A stretch of DNA of 64,000 bases from positions 3,779,501 to 3,843,500 of the forward strand of contig NZ_CP151076.1 in the NCBI RefSeq assembly GCF_038096165.1, read 5' to 3'. A model generated the notes under the pieces. The model was not told the DNA's origin, searched no databases, and was given only the letters and a program-made list of their open reading frames with translations. Positions 9,253-18,370 of the stretch are shown one piece after another; within the stretch, counting starts at the first letter, position 1; each line of letters opens with the position of its first letter. Source of the stretch: Pseudomonas sp. G.S.17 (GTDB taxonomy: Bacteria; Pseudomonadota; Gammaproteobacteria; Pseudomonadales; Pseudomonadaceae). Made by a program: the position numbers and the translations under genes.

Positions 9253-10000
9253 TGTCCACTTCCTTGGCTGGCGCGGCGGCCAACCCATCATGCTGAAAAT
9301 CCACCCAGTGCAGCGGCACCGCACTTTCTTCGCGAGCTTTGCCCGGAGCGCTTGGCAGCGAACTGCAACGGTCCTGCTGTTCGGCCTGGAGAAAGTCCAC
9401 GGCCTCCTCTTCCCAGATTTTGTCGAGGGCTTCGAGGGAGTCGTCGCGAGGCTCTGCGGCGACTTGCGCGCGCAGGTCGGCCACCGCTTGATGAGGTTCG
9501 GCGCCGGCAATTTGCAGCAGCGCGCGGAAGCAACTGGCGTAAGCGCTTTCACGCTCTTCCAGACGCGCCGCGAGCAAGGCCAGCAAGTGCGAGACATCCG
9601 CCAGGCCCTCGCGGGCCTCGATATCTTCGCGGGTGGAAAGGAACTCCAGATACAGCGGGATATAGTCGGGAAGTTCTTTGACGCCGATGGCAAAACCGGC
9701 GGCTTCGTATTGCGCCATCATGTCGACCATGGCCTGGCCACGGTCGCGGGATTCGCCGTGCACGTGCTCGAACAACAGCAACGAAAGCGAACGCCCCCGG
9801 CCGAACAGCGCACCGTAATGCTCCTGGCCATCCATCAGGTCATTGCCGCAAATCAGCTCCAGCAAGTCGAACAACGCACCGCGCTGCTTGGGGCTGATTT
9901 CCCGGGACTGGATAATCGCCTGTTCCAGCTCATCGCGACCGCCTGTCAGCGTCTCGGTCGGATAGTCGAGCAACAGCGAAATCACTTTGAGAATTTGCAT
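9245..10000 (-). CDS. narJ: Nitrate reductase chaperone (delta subunit)
   Basis: NarJ binds the N-terminus of NarG and directs Mo-cofactor and FeS insertion before membrane docking; it is not part of the final enzyme. The 251-residue product opens with MQILKVISLLLDYPTE and contains the helical NarJ/TorD-like core (PDYIPLYLEFLS). It begins two bases after the narH stop and overlaps narI by eight bases. Confidence 0.95.
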   Translation of the reverse strand: MQILKVISLLLDYPTETLTGGRDELEQAIIQSREISPKQRGALFDLLELICGNDLMDGQEHYGALFGRGRSLSLLLFEHVHGESRDRGQAMVDMMAQYEAAGFAIGVKELPDYIPLYLEFLSTREDIEAREGLADVSHLLALLAARLEERESAYASCFRALLQIAGAEPHQAVADLRAQVAAEPRDDSLEALDKIWEEEAVDFLQAEQQDRCSSLPSAPGKAREESAVPLHWVDFQHDGLAAAPAKEVDNV

Positions 10001-10002
10001 GC

Positions 10003-11541
10003 TTACTCCTCCCACAACTGGACGGTTTTCAGGATGTCGCGACGATTGGCCTTCTTGGCGCCGAACATATTGGTGTCGGAACTGCCGCTGCAGCCGCTGC
10101 CGAAACTGAAGCCGCAACCGGAGCGCTCGGCGAAGGCGTCGCTCATGGCGTCTTCACGGTGTGCGCTCGGTACCACAAAGCGGTCTTCATAGTTGGCGAT
10201 CGCCAGGTAGCGGTACATTTCCTCGACCTGTTCCACGCTCAGGCCGACATCCGCCAGTACTTGCAGGTCCTGCACGCCGTCCACCTGCTGGGAACGTTTA
10301 TAGGCGCGCATCGCCAGCAAGCGTTTCAGCGCACGCTTCACCGGTTTTTCATCGCCCGCCGTCAGCAGGTTGGCCAGGTACTTGAGTGGGATACGCAGGC
10401 TGTCGACATCCGGAATCACCCCGTTCATGCCCACAGTGCCAGCGGTGGCCGCGTTTTGAATCGGCGACAGCGGCGGCACGTACCAGACCATCGGCAAGGT
10501 GCGGTATTCCGGGTGCAACGGCAGTGCGAGCTTCCAGTCCACGGCCATTTTGTAGACTGGCGAGCGTTGTGCCGAGTCGATCACCGACTGTGGCACGCCG
10601 TCGGCCAGCGCCTGACGGATCACCGCCGGGTCGTTTGGATCGAGGAAGATCTCCAGTTGTTTCTCGTACAGATCCTGCTCATTGGCGGTGCTCGCCACCT
10701 CGCTGATGCGGTCGGCGTCATACAGCAGCACACCGAGGTAACGGATCCGGCCGACACAGGTTTCGGCGCAGACCGTCGGCATCCCGGCTTCGATACGCGG
10801 GTAGCAGAAGATGCATTTCTCGGATTTGCCGCTTTTCCAGTTGAAATAGATCTTCTTGTACGGGCAGCCGCTGATGCACATGCGCCAGCCACGGCATTTT
10901 TCCTGGTCAATCAGGACGATGCCGTCTTCTTCACGCTTGTAGATCGCGCCGCTCGGGCACGAGGCGGCGCACGTCGGGTTGAGGCAGTGCTCGCACAGGC
11001 GCGGCAGATACATCATGAACGTGTTTTCGTACTCGCCGTAAATGTCAGCCTGAATCTTGTCGAAGTTCTTGTCCTTGCGACGCTTGGCGAATTCAGTACC
11101 GAGGATTTCTTCCCAGTTCGGGCCCCACTCGATTTTCTCCATGCGCTTGCCGGAGATCAGCGAACGCGGACGGGCCGTTGGCTGGTGCTCGCCCAGCGGC
11201 GCGGTGTGCAGGTGTTGATAGTCGAAGTCGAACGGCTCGTAGTAATCGTCGAGGCTCGGCAGGTCAGGGTTGGCGAAAATGTTCGCCAACACCCGGAATT
11301 TGCCACCAATGCGCGGGTTGATCGTGCCATTGGCGTTGCGGATCCAGCCGCCCTTCCACTTGTCCTGGTTTTCCCATTCTTTCGGGTAGCCGATCCCGGG
11401 TTTCGATTCGACGTTGTTGAACCAGGCGTATTCCATGCCTTCACGACTGGTCCAGACGTTTTTGCAGGTGATCGAACAGGTGTGGCAACCGATGCATTTG
11501 TCCAGGTTCAGAACCATGCCGATCTGTGAGCGAATTTTCAT
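10003..11541 (-). CDS. narH: Respiratory nitrate reductase beta subunit (iron-sulfur)
   Basis: NarH wires electrons from NarI to NarG through four clusters. The 512-residue protein shows the Cys motifs CIGCHTCSITCKNVW, CEHCLNPTCAASCP, CRGWRMCISGCP and CIFCYPRI. The CRGW element, with Trp in place of a Cys, is the signature of the [3Fe-4S] cluster. The start MKIRSQIGMVLNLDKC at 11541 is one base from the narG stop. The C-terminus is Gly/Ser/Cys-rich, as in other NarH proteins. Confidence 0.96.
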   Translation of the reverse strand: MKIRSQIGMVLNLDKCIGCHTCSITCKNVWTSREGMEYAWFNNVESKPGIGYPKEWENQDKWKGGWIRNANGTINPRIGGKFRVLANIFANPDLPSLDDYYEPFDFDYQHLHTAPLGEHQPTARPRSLISGKRMEKIEWGPNWEEILGTEFAKRRKDKNFDKIQADIYGEYENTFMMYLPRLCEHCLNPTCAASCPSGAIYKREEDGIVLIDQEKCRGWRMCISGCPYKKIYFNWKSGKSEKCIFCYPRIEAGMPTVCAETCVGRIRYLGVLLYDADRISEVASTANEQDLYEKQLEIFLDPNDPAVIRQALADGVPQSVIDSAQRSPVYKMAVDWKLALPLHPEYRTLPMVWYVPPLSPIQNAATAGTVGMNGVIPDVDSLRIPLKYLANLLTAGDEKPVKRALKRLLAMRAYKRSQQVDGVQDLQVLADVGLSVEQVEEMYRYLAIANYEDRFVVPSAHREDAMSDAFAERSGCGFSFGSGCSGSSDTNMFGAKKANRRDILKTVQLWEE

Positions 11542-11542
11542 C

Positions 11543-14500
11543 TCAGTTCTCCTCGATATCGGTCGGCAGGGGACGTGGCAAATCATCGCCACTTGAACCA
11601 TCGAGCCAGTCGACTTTGGCCATCTTGCGCACCACGACGAATTCATCGCGGTTGCAACCGACCGTGCCGTAATAGTTGAAACCGTAAGCTTGCTGGGCGT
11701 AGCCACCGATCATGTGCGTTGGCTTGAGCACAACCCGGGTAACCGAGTTGTGGTGGCCGCCACGGGTCTTGGTGGTTTCCGAGCCGGGCACGTTCACGAT
11801 CCGTTCCTGCGCGTGATACATCATCACCATGCCGTCCTTGACCCGCTGACTGACCACCGCCCGGGCGGTCAGCGCACCGTTGATGTTGAAGCACTCGATC
11901 CAGTCGTTGTCCTCGATACCGGCGCGTTTTGCGTCGTTTTCCGAGAGCCAGACAATCGGTCCGCCACGGCTGAGGGTCAGCATCAGCAAGTTGTCGCTGT
12001 AGGTGCTGTGGATGCCCCATTTCTGGTGCGGGGTGATCCAGTTCAGGACGATTTCGATCTCGCCGTTGCTGCGCTTGCCTTTCACCCCTTCAATGGTGCG
12101 GGTGTTGACGGGCGGGCGATAACTCATCAACTGCTCGCCAAACGCCTGCATCCACGGGTGATCCTGGTAGAACTGCTGGCGACCGGTGATGGTGCGCCAC
12201 GGGATCCCTTCGTGAACGTTGGTGTAGCCGGCGTTGTAGCTGACGTGATCGTCCTCGAGCCCCGACCAGGTCGGGCTGGAGATGATCTTGCGCGGCTGAG
12301 CCTGAATATCGCGGAAACGAATCGCCTCGTGGGCCTTGGACAGCGCCAGGTGGCTGTGGTCGATGCCGGTGAATTCCGACAGCGCAGCCCAGGCCTTCAC
12401 GGCAACCTGACCATTGGTTTCCGGTGCCAGGGACAGAATCACTTCCGCCGCATCGATGGCTGTGTCGATTTTCGGCCGACCGTGGCTGATACCGGCATCG
12501 CCTTCGTGGTGATTGAGCTCACCGAGGAATTTCACTTCATCTTCGGTGTTCCAGTTGATGCCCTTGCCGCCGTTGCCATGTTTTTCCAGCATCGGGCCCA
12601 GCGAGGTGAACTGTTTGTAGATGTTTGGATAATCACGCTCGACCACATGCAGGTTCGGCGCGTTCTTGCCCGGCTCCGGTGCCACACCGGCACTTTTCCA
12701 GTCGGTACCGCCAAAGGGTTGGGCCAGTTCGCCAACGCTGTCGTGCATCAGTGGAATGGTCACCAGATCCTTTTCGACCCCAAGATGCCCTTCGGACATG
12801 CTGGAAAACGCCTTGGCGATGCCTTTGTAGATTTCCCAGTCGGAACGCGATTCCCATGCCGGGTCGATGGCAGCCGACAACGGGTGAATGAAGGGGTGCA
12901 TGTCCGAGGTGTTCATGTCGTCTTTTTCGTACCAGGTCGCAGTCGGCAAGACGATGTCGGAATAGACGCAGGTCGAGGACATGCGGAAGTCCAGCGTGGT
13001 GACCAGATCGAGCTTGCCGATGGCGCCCTCGTCCACCCATTCCGCTTCTTCGGGCTTGCAATCGCCGACCTGGCCGATGTCTTCGTTCATCACTCCGTTC
13101 TTGGTGCCGAGCAGGTACTTGAGCATGTACTCGTGGCCCTTGCCCGAGGAGCCCAGCAAGTTGGAGCGCCAGATGAACATGTTGCGCGGGAAGTTCACCG
13201 GGCTGTCCGGCTGTTCGCAGGCGAAGCGCAGCGAACCATCCTGCAGCGACTTGACCACGTAGTCCTTGGGGTCCATGCCGGCGGCGGCAGCGTCGCGGCA
13301 TATATGCAGCGGGTTGGTGTTGAGTTGCGGCGCGCTGGGCAACCAACCGGCGCGTTCGGCGCGGATGTTGTAATCCAGGGCATGTTCCGGGAACTGCGAC
13401 TTATCAGCCAATGGCGAGAGTACATCGTGCATGCTCATCTTCTCGTGACGCCACTGCGAGCTGTGGGCGTAGAAGAAGCTGGTGCCGTTCATCTGGCGCG
13501 GCGGACGGTTCCAGTCCAGGCCGAAGGCCAAAGGCAGCCAGCCGCATTGCGGACGGAGTTTTTCCTGGCCGACGTAATGCGCCCAACCGCCACCGGTCTG
13601 GCCAACACACCCGCAGAGCATGAGCATATTGATCAGCCCGCGGTAGTTCATGTCCATGTGGTACCAGTGGTTCATCGCCGCGCCGACGATGATCATCGAG
13701 CGACCCTTGGTCTTGTCGGCGTTATCGGCAAACTCACGGGCAATCTGGATGGCTTTCTCACGGCTCACGCCAGTGATCTGTTCCTGCCACGCCGGGGTGC
13801 CAGGCACCGAGGCGTCGTTGTAATCCTTGGCAACGTTGTCGCCGCCCAGGCCACGATCGATCGCCAGGTTGGCCGCAGACAAGTCGAACACCGTGGCGAC
13901 CTTGGCCACGCTGCCGTCGGCCAGCACCACGTTATGCACCGGCACGCGGCGGTATTGCACGGCATCGCCCGCCACGTGCTGGAAGTGCTCGTGGGACTCA
14001 CCAGCGAAATACGGGAACGCTACTTCGGCAACGTCATCGCCGATCAGGCTAAGCTTCAGGTCGATCTCACGGCCTTCGCCGCCTTCACGCGGGAGGATGT
14101 TCCACTTGCCCTTCTCGCCCCAGCGATAGCCGATGGAACCTTGAGGAGAAACCAGTTCACCGCTGACATCCAGGGCAATGGTTTTCCATTCCGGGTTGTT
14201 TTCCTGGCCGAGGTTGTCGGTCAGGTCACTGGCGCGCAGGAAGCGGTCCGGCTGATACCCGGCGCCCGGCGCCTTGTCGACCATCTGCTTGAGCAGCACC
14301 AGCACCGGCAAATCGGTGAAGCGCTTGGCGTAGTCAGTGAAATAGACGCTCGGTTTGTCCAGGTGGAATTCTTTGAAGATCACATGGTTGAACGCCTGGG
14401 CCAGCGCCGCATCGGTGCCTTGCTTAGGGTTCAGCCACAGGTCGGTGAGCTTGGCGACTTCCGAATAGTCCGGAGTGATCGCCACCGTCTTGGTCCCCTT

Positions 14501-15316
14501 GTAGCGGACTTCGGTAAAGAAGTGTGCATCCGGGGTGCGGGTCTGCGGAACATTGGAACCCCAGGCAATGATGTAGTTGGAGTTGTACCAGTCGGCCGAT
14601 TCCGGCACGTCGGTCTGCTCGCCCCAGACCATCGGCGAGGCCGGTGGCAAGTCGCAGTACCAGTCGTAGAAGCTCAGGCATGCGCCGCCGATCAGCGACA
14701 GGTAACGCGAACCCGCCGCGTAGCTGACCATCGACATGGCCGGGATCGGCGAGAAACCGACGATCCGGTCCGGGCCGTATTGCTTGATGGTGTAGACGTT
14801 GGCTGCGGCAATGATCTCGTTGACTTCCTCCCAGTTGGAGCGAATGAAACCACCCATGCCGCGCTTGCTTTTATAGGAGTCGGCCTTGACCTTGTCCTCG
14901 ACGATGCTGGCCCAGGCTTCAACCGGCGCCATGGTCTGGCGGGCGTCGCGCCACAGTTTGAGCAACGGCTTGCGGATTTTCGGGTACTTGAGGCGGTTGG
15001 CGCTATAGATGTACCAGCTGTAACTGGCGCCACGCGGGCAGCCACGGGGTTCATGGTTGGGCAGATCGTTGCGGGTGCGCGGGTAGTCGGTCTGCTGGGT
15101 TTCCCAGGTAATCAGGCCGTTCTTGACGTAGATTTTCCACGAGCAGGATCCGGTGCAGTTCACCCCGTGGGTGGAACGCACGATCTTGTCGTACTGCCAG
15201 CGGGAACGGTAGACGTTCTCCCAGTCACGAGACTCTTTGCGGGTCTCTCCATGACCGTCGGAAAATTCGTTTTGCTTGCGATTGAAAAACCGCAGTTGAT
15301 CGAGTAAATGACTCAC
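11543..15316 (-). CDS. narG: Respiratory nitrate reductase alpha subunit (Mo-bisMGD)
   Basis: NarG reduces nitrate to nitrite at a molybdenum bis-MGD centre facing the cytoplasm. The 1257-residue length is normal. The FS0 cluster ligands are visible as H50, C54, C58 and C93 (HGVNCTGSC ... RGCPRG). The Mo-ligating Asp lies in the motif YDWYCDLPPASP. No twin-arginine export motif is seen, consistent with the Nar rather than the Nap type. The start is a GTG at 15316, preceded by AGAGGA eight bases upstream. Confidence 0.97.
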   Translation of the reverse strand: MSHLLDQLRFFNRKQNEFSDGHGETRKESRDWENVYRSRWQYDKIVRSTHGVNCTGSCSWKIYVKNGLITWETQQTDYPRTRNDLPNHEPRGCPRGASYSWYIYSANRLKYPKIRKPLLKLWRDARQTMAPVEAWASIVEDKVKADSYKSKRGMGGFIRSNWEEVNEIIAAANVYTIKQYGPDRIVGFSPIPAMSMVSYAAGSRYLSLIGGACLSFYDWYCDLPPASPMVWGEQTDVPESADWYNSNYIIAWGSNVPQTRTPDAHFFTEVRYKGTKTVAITPDYSEVAKLTDLWLNPKQGTDAALAQAFNHVIFKEFHLDKPSVYFTDYAKRFTDLPVLVLLKQMVDKAPGAGYQPDRFLRASDLTDNLGQENNPEWKTIALDVSGELVSPQGSIGYRWGEKGKWNILPREGGEGREIDLKLSLIGDDVAEVAFPYFAGESHEHFQHVAGDAVQYRRVPVHNVVLADGSVAKVATVFDLSAANLAIDRGLGGDNVAKDYNDASVPGTPAWQEQITGVSREKAIQIAREFADNADKTKGRSMIIVGAAMNHWYHMDMNYRGLINMLMLCGCVGQTGGGWAHYVGQEKLRPQCGWLPLAFGLDWNRPPRQMNGTSFFYAHSSQWRHEKMSMHDVLSPLADKSQFPEHALDYNIRAERAGWLPSAPQLNTNPLHICRDAAAAGMDPKDYVVKSLQDGSLRFACEQPDSPVNFPRNMFIWRSNLLGSSGKGHEYMLKYLLGTKNGVMNEDIGQVGDCKPEEAEWVDEGAIGKLDLVTTLDFRMSSTCVYSDIVLPTATWYEKDDMNTSDMHPFIHPLSAAIDPAWESRSDWEIYKGIAKAFSSMSEGHLGVEKDLVTIPLMHDSVGELAQPFGGTDWKSAGVAPEPGKNAPNLHVVERDYPNIYKQFTSLGPMLEKHGNGGKGINWNTEDEVKFLGELNHHEGDAGISHGRPKIDTAIDAAEVILSLAPETNGQVAVKAWAALSEFTGIDHSHLALSKAHEAIRFRDIQAQPRKIISSPTWSGLEDDHVSYNAGYTNVHEGIPWRTITGRQQFYQDHPWMQAFGEQLMSYRPPVNTRTIEGVKGKRSNGEIEIVLNWITPHQKWGIHSTYSDNLLMLTLSRGGPIVWLSENDAKRAGIEDNDWIECFNINGALTARAVVSQRVKDGMVMMYHAQERIVNVPGSETTKTRGGHHNSVTRVVLKPTHMIGGYAQQAYGFNYYGTVGCNRDEFVVVRKMAKVDWLDGSSGDDLPRPLPTDIEEN

Positions 15317-15386
15317 GGTGTAGTCCTCTCAGGCTTGCTGCGGGGTTCTGTGCCCCGCCCACGCAATGGTTGGATTTCGGGTCGTC

Positions 15387-16784
15387 TCAGCAGGGTGTCG
15401 CCGCGCCTTTGCGGGCGTACCACCACCAGGTCACGACGATGCAGCTCAGGTAGAAGCCGACAAACATGTAGAAGGCCATCTCCGGGCCGCCGGTCTGGGC
15501 CATGGAGGTGCCAAAGGATTTGGGGATGAAGAACGCACCGAAGGCGCCCATGGCCGAACTGAAGCCCAGGACCGCTGCCGACTCTTTGCCGGCATCCTTG
15601 AGTGCCTGTTCGCGCACGGCGGGCGATTTTCCGGCAGCGGCTTTTTCATGCTGGGTGCGGAAGATCACCGGGATCATGCGGAAGGTGGAGCCGTTGCCGA
15701 TGCCGGTGGTGATGAACAGCAGCATGAACATGCCAAGGAAGCCGTAGAAGCTGCCGCCCGCGCCGTTCTGCGGCAGGAAGTGCATGACGCCGAAGACCAT
15801 CGCGATCATCGCGACGAAGTTCCACAAGGTCACTTTCGCGCCGCCGAGCTTGTCCGCCAGCCAGCCGCCCAACGGACGCACCAGCGCGCCAACCAACGGG
15901 CCGAGGAAAGCGAATTTCAAGGCAATGACATCCGGGAACGAGGTTTTGATCAGCAATGGAAACGCTGCGGAAAAGCCGATGAACGAGCCGAAGGTCGCCA
16001 GGTACAGCCAGCACATCAACCAGTTGTGCTTGCGCTTGAAGATCACCGCCTGCTCGCTGAATGAAGCGCGGGCGCTGGACAGGTCATTCATGCCGAACCA
16101 GGCCAGCACGGTCACCAGAACAATGAATGGCACCCAGATGAACCCGGCGTTCTGCAGCCACAACTGGCTGCCGTCCGGCAGCACTTGAGCATTGCCGCCC
16201 ATGAAGCCGAACACGCCGAAGGTAATCACCAGCGGCACACAGAACTGCATCACCGAGACGCCCAGGTTGCCCAGCCCGGCGTTGAGGCCTAGCGCTGTGC
16301 CCTGCTGGGACTTGGGATAAAAGAAGCTGATGTTGGACATGCTCGAAGCGAAATTGCCGCCGCCGAAACCGCAGAGCAAGGCAATCAGGACGAACACGCT
16401 GTACGAGGTGCTTGGATCCTGCACCGCGAAGCCCATCCAGATCGACGGCAACAGCAGCGACGCAGTGCTCACGGCGGTCCAGCGCCGACCACCGAAGATC
16501 GGCACCATGAACGAATAGAAGACGCGCAAGGTCGCACCGGACAAACCCGGCAACGCCGCGAGCCAGAACAGTTGATCGGTGGTGAAGCTGAAGCCGATGG
16601 CGTTCAAGCGCACGATCACCGTGCTCCAGACCATCCACACGGCAAAGGCCAGCAACAGCGCAGGGATGGAAATCCACAGGTTGCGGGTGGCAGTCTGTTT
16701 GCCGCTACTTCCCCAGAACGCAGGGTCCTCGGGGCGCCAGTCATGAATGACCGGGCCTTTGTCAGGCTTTTGCAGAACGGACAT
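15387..16784 (-). CDS. narK2: Nitrate/nitrite transporter NarK2-type (MFS)
   Basis: This is a twelve-helix major facilitator of 465 residues with the nitrate signature-type glycine-rich segments (GFGGGNFASSMSNISFFYPK; GIGNGSTFRMIPVIF). The long loop with the KSPAVREQALKDAGKESAAVLGF stretch, broken here only for length, is typical of NarK2. The family exchanges nitrate for nitrite across the inner membrane. ATG 16784 is preferred over 16802 because AAGGAGA lies six bases before it. It overlaps narK1 by 23 bases. Confidence 0.92.
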   Translation of the reverse strand: MSVLQKPDKGPVIHDWRPEDPAFWGSSGKQTATRNLWISIPALLLAFAVWMVWSTVIVRLNAIGFSFTTDQLFWLAALPGLSGATLRVFYSFMVPIFGGRRWTAVSTASLLLPSIWMGFAVQDPSTSYSVFVLIALLCGFGGGNFASSMSNISFFYPKSQQGTALGLNAGLGNLGVSVMQFCVPLVITFGVFGFMGGNAQVLPDGSQLWLQNAGFIWVPFIVLVTVLAWFGMNDLSSARASFSEQAVIFKRKHNWLMCWLYLATFGSFIGFSAAFPLLIKTSFPDVIALKFAFLGPLVGALVRPLGGWLADKLGGAKVTLWNFVAMIAMVFGVMHFLPQNGAGGSFYGFLGMFMLLFITTGIGNGSTFRMIPVIFRTQHEKAAAGKSPAVREQALKDAGKESAAVLGFSSAMGAFGAFFIPKSFGTSMAQTGGPEMAFYMFVGFYLSCIVVTWWWYARKGAATPC

Positions 16785-18066
16785 GTTCTTCTCCTTGGGC
16801 AATGCTGGAAAACGGGGACGAGGTCACTGGCGGCTGTTTGCCGAGCAGCGGACGCTTGCGTATTTCGCTGAAGTACATCCAGGTGAGGGAGACCCAGACC
16901 ACGCCGTACATCAACATGAAGCAGGAAGAGCGCACGCCGGTGAGGTCCACCAGGGCGCCGAACAGGATCGGCAGGACGAAACCGCCCAGGCCACCCGCGA
17001 GGCCGACGATGCCGGACACGGCGCCCATGTTTTTCGGGTAGTCGTTGGCGATGTATTTGAAGACCGAAGCCTTGCCGAACGCGAAGGCGATGCCCATGAC
17101 GAACAGCAGCATGGTGAACAGCGCCGGAGTGAGGCCGATGTGGAAATCAATCGGGCCGTTGATGGTCTGCACTTGCAATTGAGTCTGCGGGTAGGAAAGC
17201 AGGAACAGGCAGATCCAGCTGACCCACAACACCCACCAGGTCACGCTTTGCGCGCCCCAGCGATCCGACATCCAGCCGCCAACGGCGCGCAGCACACCAC
17301 CGGGCAGGGAAAAACAGGCCGCCAGCAGCGCCGCGCTTTGCAGACTGAAACCGTATTCCTGCACGTAGTACTTGGTCATCCACAACGCGAGGGCGACGTA
17401 ACCGCCGAAGACGATCGAGTAGTACTGGCAGTAGCGCCACACCGCCGGATCTTTCAGCGAACTCAATTGCTCGCGCAAGCTGGCGCCGCAAGCAATGCGG
17501 TGGTCCTTGTTTTCAGCGCTGAGAAACCAGAACAGCAGCGCGGTAATGAACAGGATTGCGCTGAAGACTTTCGGCACCAGCTGCCAGCTGCCGCCAGCAA
17601 TCAATGCCGGGGCGAGAAATTTGGTCACCGCAGCGCCCGCGTTGCCCGCGCCGAAGATGCCCATAGCGAAGCCCTGATTCTCCTTGTCGAACCATTTGGC
17701 GACGTAGGCGATCCCCACCGAAAACGAACCACCGGCCAGGCCGACGAACAAGCCCAGCACCAGGAATTGCCAGTAGGCGGTGGCGTAGCTGATCAGGTAC
17801 AGCGGCGCGACGCAGGACAGCATCAACAGGAAGAACACGCTGCGCCCGCCAAAACGGTCGGTCAGCAGACCCAGCGGCAGACGCACCAGGGAGCCGGTCA
17901 GCACCGGGGTCGCAGCCAGTAGGCCAAATTGGGTTTCGTTAAGCTGGAGCAGTTCCTTGATCGGTACCCCGAGCACCGCGAACATCATCCAGACCATAAA
18001 ACACACAGTGAAGGCCAGTGTGCTCATGCCCAGCACCAAGCCTTGTCTTACACGCGGTGGGTTCAC
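16762..18066 (-). CDS. narK1: Nitrate transporter NarK1-type (MFS), first gene of the nar operon
   Basis: This 434-residue MFS permease has twelve predicted helices and the motif GLAGGSFSVGIAYVAKWF, the nitrate signature of the family. In pseudomonads NarK1 is thought to work as a proton/nitrate symporter and NarK2 as a nitrate/nitrite antiporter. The gene heads narK1-narK2-narGHJI-ppi-moaA. Its upstream region has an Anr-type box 59 bases before the ATG and a perfect NarL palindrome further up, matching known dual control of nar operons. Confidence 0.92.
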   Translation of the reverse strand: MNPPRVRQGLVLGMSTLAFTVCFMVWMMFAVLGVPIKELLQLNETQFGLLAATPVLTGSLVRLPLGLLTDRFGGRSVFFLLMLSCVAPLYLISYATAYWQFLVLGLFVGLAGGSFSVGIAYVAKWFDKENQGFAMGIFGAGNAGAAVTKFLAPALIAGGSWQLVPKVFSAILFITALLFWFLSAENKDHRIACGASLREQLSSLKDPAVWRYCQYYSIVFGGYVALALWMTKYYVQEYGFSLQSAALLAACFSLPGGVLRAVGGWMSDRWGAQSVTWWVLWVSWICLFLLSYPQTQLQVQTINGPIDFHIGLTPALFTMLLFVMGIAFAFGKASVFKYIANDYPKNMGAVSGIVGLAGGLGGFVLPILFGALVDLTGVRSSCFMLMYGVVWVSLTWMYFSEIRKRPLLGKQPPVTSSPFSSIAQGEEHVRSAKA

Positions 18067-18124
18067 AATGCTCTCCAGTCAGTTAGCCATGGCGGCAGAC
18101 TAGAGAGAGCAACCCCGCAAAAAC

Positions 18125-18138
18125 ATGATCCATGTCAA
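18125..18138 (-). promoter_or_regulatory. Anr-type box of the narK1 promoter
   Basis: On the minus strand it reads TTGACATGGATCAT, one mismatch from TTGAY-N4-ATCAA. It is placed about 59 bases before the narK1 ATG. Confidence 0.65.
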
Positions 18139-18176
18139 CGAAGCCAAAGCGGCCTTAAGCCTATGCTTGCGCGGTC

Positions 18177-18192
18177 TACCTCTAAGGAGGTA
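18177..18192. promoter_or_regulatory. NarL 7-2-7 binding site between narK1 and narX
   Basis: TACCTCTAAGGAGGTA is an exact match to the NarL/NarP 7-2-7 arrangement (TACYYMT-N2-AKRRGTA). It lies 111 bases before narK1 and 179 before narX, in the shared divergent region. The rest of the 18067-18370 gap holds this site, the Anr box, a weaker second site and no gene. Confidence 0.8.
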
Positions 18193-18273
18193 GTTCCGGA
18201 GAACCCTGAAACCGGCGGTTTATCACCGTTCCAGGGGTTTCTTCCAAGGTTTTAGCTGACAAGGATCAGTCGA

Positions 18274-18289
18274 CAACTCTTTAGAGGTA
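18274..18289. promoter_or_regulatory. Degenerate second NarL site before narX
   Basis: The minus strand reads TACCTCTAAAGAGTTG. The first heptamer and the AA spacer are identical to the strong site; the second arm is imperfect. It lies about 82 bases before the narX ATG, so it could mediate NarL feedback on narXL. Confidence 0.45.
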
Positions 18290-18370
18290 GCGCGCCCGGG
18301 ATCGGCGGCAAACCCCCACTCTGGTGCTGCACATGCTCTGTTTTTCTGATTTCTTGCCGGATCGGCGCTG

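Noticed and set aside
8572..9693. Extension of narI upstream to 9693
   Set aside because: It would run through narJ in another frame. NarI proteins begin at the MSKWDLLLFG-type start at 9252.
11690..15307. A 1205-codon open frame on the plus strand opposite narG
   Set aside because: It lies antisense to an unmistakable narG. Its composition (many His, Arg, Gly) is that of a shadow frame in GC-rich DNA, and it shows no family motif.
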